A stretch of DNA of 64,000 nt, from the NCBI GenBank assembly GCA_905250125.1, contig CAJNOL010000943.1, forward strand, positions 1-64,000. Direction: 5' to 3'. Position numbers and translations under genes: made by a program. Shown here piece after piece: positions 55,522-64,000 of the stretch (the stretch's first letter is position 1; every line of letters begins with the position of its first letter). The DNA comes from Rotaria sordida. Its lineage: Eukaryota; Rotifera; Eurotatoria; Philodinida; Philodinidae. The notes under the pieces are model-generated. The model was not told the origin of the DNA. It searched no databases and saw only the letters and a list, made by a program, of their open reading frames with translations.

Positions 55522-58245
55522 CTAATTAGTTGCCCCAGATTGATTGTTATTTGACAAAAATTGTTGACGAATACGTTGTGCATCTAATGAATCAGCATTC
55601 ATTATACATATAAGATCTTGCCAACGTTCATTATCACGTGTTTGTCGATAATAATTATATGATTGAAGATGTTTCTTTTTATGATATTCACTTTCTTTTT
55701 TCTCAAATTTCATTGTTACTAAACTTCCAACAGGTTCTGGTTTATTTTCTTCACTTTCACTACCAGATTGTTCATTATCACTTGTATTCATTTGATCTTC
55801 ATCAATAAAACTTGCATCTTTAGTTAAATTTGAGTTAGTTGTTGATGATGATGTTGCATCCAGATAATTAAATTGTGGTCGAAATTGAATAACTGATTTT
55901 AACGGACAGATAATCAAATGACGAGTTATACTATCAAATAAACCAACGAAATAACGATCACCTAGAATAAATTTCTATGTATTATATTTCTCTTGAATTA
56001 GGAATTAAGGGAATTCCTGTCCCTTTCTTGGAATTTCTAGAGAATGACTTATCAGAAAAATTTCAAATTTTCAAGACAACTAGATCTTGATGTGTGGAGC
56101 AAAAGTTTCCGAATACTATCTTCTAAGATACGGAGATCACAATGGCGAAAAATGACTTACCCATTCCCCTGAGATGCTATGTTCGATCGAGCTGAAATTT
56201 TTTTTGTTCAAATACTAAACACTGTTTGAGGTTTTTATTTTTCGTCCTTCGAATAAATATCGAATGTTGTTTTGAAAAGAGCTCCTAAAAATCAACAGAA
56301 CAATAGTTTTTGAATCCAAAAAAAATTCCCCTCCTAAACAATATATAGTATATGTGGAAAAAATTCCAGCTCGATCGGACGTTGTAGGGGTTTCTGGACT
56401 TTTTTTTCGCTATTTTTGTTACCTAAATTTGATTTTTTAACACTTAAAGACAATTTTTGAACCCAAAAATGTACTTAATAGATACCACTTCAGACTATAC
56501 AATGGTCACAAAAAAAAATCTGGTTCACGAAAGGAGGATATCGTGAAAGAAAAATCTTCGATTACATTGGAATTCCTTACTACCAATAACAAAACGATTG
56601 CGAATAGTATTTTTGATCTACATATAGAGTTTACGACCAGAAGAAGTTTTCTTGGATATATATATATATGAATAGTACAAGTGTAGACGTTTATAATACA
56701 AATAAAAGTTTAATATGAAAATACAAAATATTGATATACAATCTGAGTCTTTTTAATACATGCTTGAATAACATTTAATAATAGGCCGTTGCAAGCTGCA
56801 TCGACGGCATTTTCTAGCTTATAATATACTTATTGAACTATGCTAATGGACTGATAATAGTCCTGATTTTGACGTTAATGAACTGATCTGAAACATTGTT
56901 AAATAGAAAACTAAAGACCAGAATCGAAAGTCACAATGTGAACTAGAGAATGCATTTTGTATTATAAACGTCTACACTTGTACTATTCATATATATATAT
57001 CCAAGAAAACTTCTTCTGACCGTAAACTCTATATGTAGATCAAAAATACGGTTCGCAGTCGTTTTGTTATTGGTAGTTAAGTTTTAAATATTTGTTGACG
57101 AAACTCCTTCTTTATTACAAACTACCGTTGTATATCGCACATCAACACTTTCCATCAGAGCTGAGCAAGTCAAGTCTAACTTGATTTTCTCAACTCTGAA
57201 TATTCATAGCTCATGTAGGTCTATATAGTGCACACATAGTTTCGAGACTTTCAACTGATGTTCAATGATTTTGTATTTTAATTCGACTATTTTAAAAAAG
57301 AATCGTTCTATATGCTTTTATCTGAAAATTCTAAACTAAAATTAAAAACTTTTATCTCATATTTGAGATAATAGAATCCTACATTTGATTAACATCCTAT
57401 TCAAGCTGCTCATGTAAAAATTAATAAAAAAAAAAAAAGAAGAAGACATGAAAATTTCTAACGATACTATTTTCAATTTTAGTTTGCAACACAAAAGAAA
57501 AAGAAACACAAACTATTAAAATTGTTCTACACGTCATCGAATTTTAATCATACATAACTTTCATTCGATTGAGTAAGTCAATAGATGATGTTTACTTAAG
57601 AAAAATATTATGATATGAATGGACATGAAGAATTAAGACAAGTTTTTGTTGTTTTATTTTTCGAAGAGAAATAAACTTATACTCAATGAGGAATCTTTTT
57701 TATCTACACATACCATCTACTAAATCATAGACACAAGTGATGTACATACGGAGGGATAACGAACTAATCTCAACAAACAAAAAATGATCATAAGACATGT
57801 TATTTCTAAGATTTCAATAATTGTCTCGACTGTGATCAATAGACTTAGTTTTAGAAACATTGTTTTAATGAAAAGAAAAAGTTTTCTTTTTTGTTTTTCT
57901 ATTACCATCAGATGAATCCGATGATGCAATCATTTGTTTATCCATATGATCACTATTAAAAAATTGATTTTTATTCTCTTGATTTGTACTATCAGCAAAT
58001 TGTTTTCCTCTTGCTGAATAATAATTTGATGATTGTGTATCAATAAGTAAATCCATTTCTACAAGTGAATATTTTTCTTTAATTCTTGCACTTGTAAATG
58101 CTGTTTCATCATATTTTCGATAATATGGTCGAATTGGATATTGAAATAAATATATAGATTGTTTTGTTCGATGAAGTTCAACATCAACTTCATATAAAAT
58201 TTCATCAGTTTCATCGATATCCATTAATGAATGATCGTCTGTCAT
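55522..58245 (-). CDS. POLR3E: RNA polymerase III subunit RPC5 (POLR3E/RPC37), short form
   Basis: Two exons: 58245..57906 and 55961..55522, for 259 residues. The N-terminus matches animal RPC5: ILYEVDVELHRTKQSIYLFQ, YPIRPYYRKYDE, SARIKEKYSLVEMDLLIDTQ, NYYSARGKQFAD, HMDKQ; then YFVGLFDSITRHLIICPLKS, IQFRPQFNYLD, an acidic/Ser patch, VTMKFEKKESEYHKKKHLQS and the RDNERWQDLICI...RQQFL end. With RPC4 it forms the TFIIF-like heterodimer of Pol III that aids initiation and termination. The length matches yeast Rpc37 (282) rather than human RPC5 (708), so the vertebrate C-terminal winged-helix extension is absent. The frame ends in a proper TAG-type stop after an Asn/Gln tail, so it is probably a natural short form. 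The intron (55962..57905) holds two hairpin elements. An acceptor TTTTCTATAG lies 9 nt before the ATG. Confidence 0.9.
56160..56400. repeat. Hairpin element 1 in the POLR3E intron
   Basis: CCCCTGAGATGCTATGTTCG with ATCGAGCTGAAATTTTTT (56165-56204) pairs with AAAAAATTCCAGCTCGATCG and GACGTTGTAGGGG (56359-56391). Spacer about 155 bp. Confidence 0.6.
56576..57081. repeat. Hairpin element 2 in the POLR3E intron, about 125-bp arms
   Basis: Left arm 56576-56704 and right arm 56957-57081 are near-identical inverted copies: ACTACCAATAACAAAACGAT against CGTTTTGTTATTGGTAGT; TTTTTGATCTACATATAGAG against CTCTATATGTAGATCAAAAA; GAATAGTACAAGTGTAGACG against CGTCTACACTTGTACTATTC. The arms are nearly perfect apart from a few bases, so this is the youngest-looking repeat in the window. 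The 252-bp centre has no open frame. Confidence 0.8.
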
Positions 58246-58461
58246 AATGACGAGCTATAGAAAATAATATTAATAAAAATAAGAAAAACAAAACAGAACA
58301 GTTTTTTTTTTTTTATCGATTAAAAACGAACGATGATACAACGTGAGTCATTGTGGAAGCGATCAATGTGGCGACACGTAGGCAAGTTTTTTATTTGTAA
58401 GAAGAATTTAACCATTAAGAGAATTTCTTATTATAAAATATTTAGTTTATTTTAAAAAAAG
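58246..58461. promoter_or_regulatory. Divergent 216-bp intergenic region, probable bidirectional promoter
   Basis: POLR3E leaves to the left and REP to the right. Only T-tracts, an acceptor-like site before POLR3E and AAAAAAAG before REP are recognisable. No TATA element was assigned. The compact divergent arrangement suggests shared control. Confidence 0.4.
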
Positions 58462-61400
58462 ATGTTCGAAGGATTACCTAATGAATATGATATTATTGTT
58501 GTTGGAACAGGTATTTTAATTCGATTATTTTTTTGTAATTTGTTCTAAAAGATTTTTCATATAGGAATAGTCGAAAGTATTCTTGCAGCTGCTTGTGCTC
58601 GTATTGGAAAGACCGTACTTCATATTGATACGTAAGATATTATGAAGAAAAAAATATATATAAATAATTTATTTTATATAGAAATGAATATTACGGTTCA
58701 GAATGGTCATCATTTACATTGAATGGTTTAACTGAATGGATTCAAACACAGGAAAATCCTGTGGTATATGGAGAAATAACTAAAAACTAAAGTTAATATA
58801 TGTATATTTTTTCTTATTTTATTTTTATAGACAAATATTAATCCACAAGATGATAATGAAAGAATTATGCCAATTGGTAATCCATTAAATGTTTTTCGTA
58901 ATATACAACTTAAATGGAATATTGAGTAAGAATAAAGATATATACAGAAAAAAAAAACTTTATTTTGTCATTGTTTATAAAGAAAAACTAATGAACAATC
59001 ATCAACAACAACTGAAAATGATACTCCAAAAATAACATTAGATGTATTGGAAAAACAGTCAAGGAAATTTAATATTGATTTAACACCAAAAGTTAGTATG
59101 AATAAAAATTTCTATTGGGATTTTTTCACTAGTGTGTAATCTACTTGTTAAAAAAGCGTTACATTTTATTTCTATGAAAAGAAGAAGAAAACAAAATTTT
59201 TCCTTTATTATCTCATTTTTTTATAATGTTAACCTTAAACTTGATTAGATATGAGTAAGATAGTCCCGGTTCTATCGGGACTAAAAACGACTCGCCTCAC
59301 GTATGTCTGAACTTGTTGCTTGCAAACTTAATCAATACAGCAATCGAGATTTTATATTGTACCAAGAAAATGCTTATTTTGATATTTGTATTAATAAAAT
59401 ATTGATTTTAAAGAAAAGCTTAAAATCTTTCGGAGAAAATTATAAAAAAAGGAAGAACAATTTAACAGAAATTTATGTAAAGAATTACACTATAATAAAT
59501 ACAATGAAGTTTCAAATAAAAAAATCAATATAGAACACGAATAATCATCTAATTGAACTTTTGTCTCAACATAAATATACGAAAGATTTCAGTATATTTA
59601 AATATATATACATATATATATTTATTTAGCTTTATTATGCAACTGGTGGTCTTATTGATCTTCTTATTCAATCAAATGTGGGTAAATATTGTGAATTTAA
59701 ACTTGTTTCTCGTCTTTTATTTGAAAATAATGGACAACTTGATAATGTAATTTAAAGAAAAAATATTTCAATCAAAACGAAGACTTATGTTTATCTATCT
59801 AGGTACCAAGTTCACGAGCAGATATATTTAATTCAAATAATATTAGTCTTATTGATAAACGTTTATTAATGAAAGTTATTATGAATTGTTCATCAATGGC
59901 AATCGAAGATTTAAATGAAGGTAGATATAATTTATACAATATTAATAATAAGTTTTATCAATTAATTCTAGATGAAAATATTCCATTTATTGAATATTTA
60001 AAAAAACAAAAATTAAATGATACACTTTGTCATTTAATTATTAATTCGATTTCTATGGTTGATTATAATGCAACAACAAAAGAGGTACTTTTTTATTTTT
60101 TTCTTTATAATTATAACGATTTGAATTTAGGGTATAATTAAAGCAAAACGATATTTAGATTCCATAGGACGTTATGGTAATTCACCATTTCTTTATCCAC
60201 TCTATGGAAATGGTGAAATGAGTCAATGTTTTTGTCGTCTATGTGCTGTTTTTGGTGGTACTTATTTTCTACGTTTTCCATTAGCTGGTTTTACAATTGA
60301 TTCATTAACTAATCAATGTTCTGGTATTGTAGCAACAACAGGAGAAAGATTTCGTGCTAAAGATGCTGTTATTTGTAATAATTCATTTATGGAATCTATA
60401 TCATCAAATAAAAATGTTATTCATCGAACTGTTTTATTTACAAATCAATCGATTAAATCAAGTGAAAAAGATGAAGTAGAATGAAATATTAAAATTTCAA
60501 ATAATGTTCTATTGTGTATTATAGATAACGTATGTTCGTCTTAGCAGTCCAAATGAATTTGGAATTCATATAATTGAAGTTGGCAGTGGATCAGGATGTA
60601 TACCAGATGGATTTTGTATGTAAAAAATTATAGTTTGAGCATACTAAAGGTAATGGCGACGATATTTTAATTCCTTATAAAAACTTACTCTTTATATGGT
60701 TTGATAGTAAAAACCATGCTCTATGTTTCTGTGACATTTGATCATTCTTCAACTAAATGATGAAAAAAAGACTTAAATCAGTTGAGATCTATCTCTAAAG
60801 GCGAAAAATCAGATTTAAATAATGCCAGTTTGATCAATTTTATTCTTATTTTCGTCAGTTTCTTACATGGGTTTTGCACCTCGCAACTGATAACAATCAG
60901 GAATCTTTATTATTCGAACATTTTGTAAGTTTCATTTAGTCGATTCAATGGCATTCTTCATCCACACACTAGGCCAACTGCACTATATCTCTCATGTTGT
61001 TTTTTTCAAGCATTCACATTTATCCGATCTTATTCAACTTGTAATTACTATGATAATCAACTTGTAACAATGTTCTAATAAATGACTACAATGATCATGA
61101 AGCTTCATTGTGTAGAAATCCTTTGTGTAAAAGAAATGTACTTTTAATAGTCTCACTTTGAGCTGCAACAGTTATCAAAAACTGATCCAATTTCTAGGCC
61201 TGCTAGCCATCTATACATATTGGAGTATACAAAAAATTGGTAGCGGTATAATAAAAAAGAAATACAGAAAAAAGTTCGTCAAGTTTTCACTTAAAATAAT
61301 TCTCCAGATTTGGCATCGTGTGATGTTTGATTACTCGACTTAATCAAACTAAATCTAAATGATCAAAATAATTCCGAATCAGAAGAGTATAGAAAAAACA

Positions 61401-62329
61401 TATGACAGATGGATTCAATGAATGTAATTGAGTGTGAATAACCAAGATGATTATTTCGAACATTGAATGAAATAAAGACTTGATGAACTTGTTTCTATAT
61501 TTCTTTTTTTTCTACCAACACCATTTTTTGTATGCTCTATTATGTATAGTTTGGCTAGATGTTAGAGGAGACGAGAAAAAAGCGAATATCAAGAAGAGAA
61601 TATACATCGAAGATAAAATGTGACCTAATATTACCGTCACATATCATAATAAACAACTCTTATCGAAATTTCACTATCATAATATGATTTGATGAATGAC
61701 TCAATATCACAAAGATGTAGAGCATGGTTCTTACTATTAGACCATATAGAGAGTAAGCTCTTATAAGGAATTAAAATATCTTCGGTACTACTTTTGATAT
61801 GCCCGAAGTATTCTTTTCTACAAATTTTGAGAATTCGTTTGTTTTTTTCTTTTAGTTCTTTTATATATTTTCCAAGAAAAACCTCAAGAAAATATTAATC
61901 AAATTGTTGAACGATTGTTGAATTTAACTGGAGGTCAATTGAATAGATTTATATTTACGAATTTTATCGATACTTTTTTGTTTCTAGATAATTTTACTCG
62001 AGCTAATATTCTTGGACAATTAACCTTTGATCAAGTAGAAACACTATCAACATCAATATCATCACCAGTTTTAAAACTTTTACTCACTCATGGACCGGAT
62101 GGTTCTATTGATCATGATGGTGCTGTGAATACGGTTTGTTTCCAGTTTTTTTTATTTTATAAGATCTTATACTCGATTGCAGGCTCGAAATATTTTTCAT
62201 CAAATATATTCAAATGGTGAAGAATTTTTAGCACGTGCACCTGATCCAGAAGATATTGTTATTGAAGATGATGGCAATACAAATGATACTTCTACCACAA
62301 ATACCAATACTGAAAATGAAAATTTATGA
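58462..62329 (+). CDS. CHM: Rab escort protein (CHM/REP), Rab geranylgeranylation chaperone
   Basis: Eleven exons: 58462..58510, 58565..58631, 58682..58763, 58831..58925, 58983..59091, 59630..59746, 59803..60084, 60131..60475, 60525..60615, 61856..62133, 62183..62329, for 553 residues (human 653). Seen: the GDI-type dinucleotide fold DIIVVGTGIVESILAAACAR and HIDTNEYYGSEWSSF, FNIDL, SRADIFNS, RYGNSPFLYPLYGNGEMSQC, CRLCAVFGGTYFLR, and the conserved end ARNIFHQIY...APDPEDIVIEDD. That last block matches human REP1 (NPEDIILDGD) and separates REP from RabGDI. REP presents new Rab GTPases to geranylgeranyl transferase II and delivers them to membranes. A stretch of 54 nt inside exon 10 (61936..61989) could be a cryptic in-frame intron. 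Introns 5 and 9 are long (538 and 1240 bp). Confidence 0.93.
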
Positions 62330-64000
62330 ACTTTTTTTTTTTGATTCTATTCTTTATTTTTGTGATAATAAATTATTTATTTACTCGTCATGAAAATAAC
62401 AGATCTTTTTATTCAAAGATGAAATGGGATGGTGCACCAGCAAATTGGATTGAGTAGCTTGCCGCCACCCTCGGCAATGGTGTTTATTGAGCTACTTCAC
62501 GTACAATACCCACTTATATAAGAGAAAAAGGAAAGGAAGGTCAGCGGGAAGTGATATCAATATCGGTACATGTGGGTTTGTACTTGAGTGTGGATATGTC
62601 AGTGGTTGGAATGGTCAGATCTACGCATGCTGAAATCCACAGCTACAGGAGAAGAGTAGGAGAATAATAATTACCATACTGAAAAAAATGAAATGATTTC
62701 CAAACAAAGAGAAAGTTTCGTGTACTCTATGAAACCAAAAACGAGTTTTGTGAAAGATATGGTATCCACAGGGTGATCAAAAAGTTTCAGAAACTTCGGT
62801 ATATCTACTTGGGGAAAAGACATCCCATCTTTAGATATCCTTTCGAAGTAAATAATACGTATTGAATTGATATCCTCGGTTATTACCCTTGTTAAATTGT
62901 TGTAGCTGCTGATTATCTAGTCTATCTTGAATCTATCTCAACGACTAAGAGCCTGAAAGCCTAGTCTAAGGTGAGTACAGCGAGCGATCTCTAACTTTAT
63001 CCCTCTCAATTTTAAGTAAATAATGGCATTATTTTACATGTTGCTCTAAAAACTCATGATGGAAACTGGTCAGACTAGACCAATGATGATATGTTTTTGT
63101 TCGATAACTTTTTTATTTCTCAATTCAAACATTTATCACTAAGACAGATAGAACTACTAGTTCCTATAGAAACTACTAGATGCCAAATAATGGTTCGAAT
63201 GTCATTAAATGGTTGACATATATTATTGTTTTTTGATATCCTTAACACTAAATGCCACTTGGAAAACTAGTTTCTCTTATTAACCTAAGTTTCGATAATG
63301 ATTCTCATTCATTATTGCGATGGTACATCTGTATCTAATAACTGCTACTATTATTACATAGAATCTTTTTATCACTTAAAAACTCCTTCAAATTTTTGAG
63401 AACTCAAGAAGCAATCAAATTCAAGCAACAACCAAGACAGTCAATTCAATACCTATTGTTTACTTTGAAAGGATATCTAAAAAGTGAGATAGAGCGATGA
63501 AATTTTCCATGGAATATCACAACAACTATCTCGAATATATGGCGTAGAAAGATGGATGAAATGTTCTTTTCCTAAGTAGATATACCGAAGTTCCGGGAAC
63601 TTTTTGATCATCCTGTAAAAAGGTTTGATGCATTCCTATGAAACTCTTAAAAAAATCTCTAGATTCTTGACAAATCTTTCGAAGGTTTCGAACGATTGCA
63701 CGAAATCCAAAAATGGCTTCGAAATCATTTTTTTCTACTTTCATTCGTTCGATATTTCATCAATATATGAGCTGTATATTGACATTCTGATTATCATTCT
63801 AGTCATAATCTAACATGTATGGATGTCATTTTCCTATTAATTTACAATAAATATAAATTGCCAGTAGTTTATATCGATTTTAAATATAAATTATCTGCAC
63901 TTAATTTATAATTTTATAAATTATAAATTAAGTTAAATTATTCTATTTATTTTTCATATTTCATCTCAGTCAGACGAACAAGAGAAAAAGGCATAAAATC
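62330..64000. other. Intergenic region after REP
   Basis: REP 3'UTR with an AATAAATTATTTA stretch near 62367, then a less AT-rich stretch (about 62410-62690) of unknown nature, then a mariner-like inverted-repeat element (62771-63617), then AT-rich sequence to the window end. The open frames at 63526-63813 overlap the right repeat arm and are not supported. Confidence 0.5.
62771..63617. mobile_element. Non-autonomous mariner-like inverted-repeat element
   Basis: Left end CAGGGTGATCAAAAAGTTTC with AGAAACTTCGGTATATCTAC; right end, reversed, CAGGATGATCAAAAAGTTCC with CGGAACTTCGGTATATCTAC. A second inner pair is TCTTTAGATATCCTTTCGAA (left) and TTTGAAAGGATATCTAAA (right). The CAGGGTGATCAAAAAGT end resembles Tc1/mariner termini, and a TA follows the right end while CA precedes the left. 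About 850 bp, with no transposase frame. It is probably a deletion derivative or MITE. Confidence 0.65.

Overview
The window reads as AT-rich nuclear DNA of a small invertebrate animal. The evidence is intron-split genes with animal-specific products (a CSL/RBPJ Notch transcription factor, an EZH Polycomb methyltransferase, an ARID4 corepressor), mostly 45-100 nt T-rich GT-AG introns, strong A/T third positions, and splice-acceptor-like AGs at or just upstream of many start codons. The last trait fits animals that use spliced-leader trans-splicing. Overall composition and gene style most resemble a bdelloid rotifer, but that placement is inference and a database match would be needed to confirm it.

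Layout. Plus strand, 1-11932: the 3' end of an EZH-type SET methyltransferase, a BTB/POZ protein, LTO1 (Fe-S delivery to ABCE1), and an 11-exon RBPJ/Su(H). Minus strand, 12034-58245: nine genes in a row, read from right to left as POLR3E, an ARAP-like Arf/Rho GAP, LONRF, an RNF212/ZIP3-like RING protein, GID4, CTU1, ARID4, ALKBH6 and CRLS1. Plus strand, 58462-62329: a Rab escort protein (CHM/REP), divergent from POLR3E across about 216 bp. The exon boundaries given for each gene were worked out by hand and keep reading frame through every junction.

Three same-strand neighbour pairs are very tight: ALKBH6 to CRLS1 (78 nt), CTU1 to ARID4 (121 nt) and POLR3E to ARAP (136 nt). In each the downstream gene has a pyrimidine-rich AG acceptor at or shortly before its ATG. 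They look like two-gene operons resolved by trans-splicing.

Most genes are housekeeping or signalling functions without a shared pathway: chromatin (EZH, ARID4), Notch output (RBPJ), tRNA and Pol III biology (CTU1, POLR3E, possibly ALKBH6), mitochondrial cardiolipin synthesis (CRLS1), ubiquitin ligases (GID4, LONRF, RNF212-like), membrane-traffic GTPase control (ARAP, REP) and Fe-S maturation (LTO1).

Introns fall into two classes: tiny ones, and 0.5-2.5 kb ones filled with repeats. The repeats include several hairpin (MITE-like) elements with 60-130 bp arms, a mariner-like terminal-inverted-repeat element, two diverged dispersed families, a family of short GC-rich palindromes beginning TTAGAGCCCGTCGGGT, and a CCG-rich hairpin family. 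No transposase gene, tRNA, rRNA or CRISPR array was recognised. The most notable points are a probable meiotic crossover RING protein whose one unsupported splice junction needs a GT-AT intron, an ArfGAP domain with a displaced arginine finger, the operon-like pairs, and the palindrome family.
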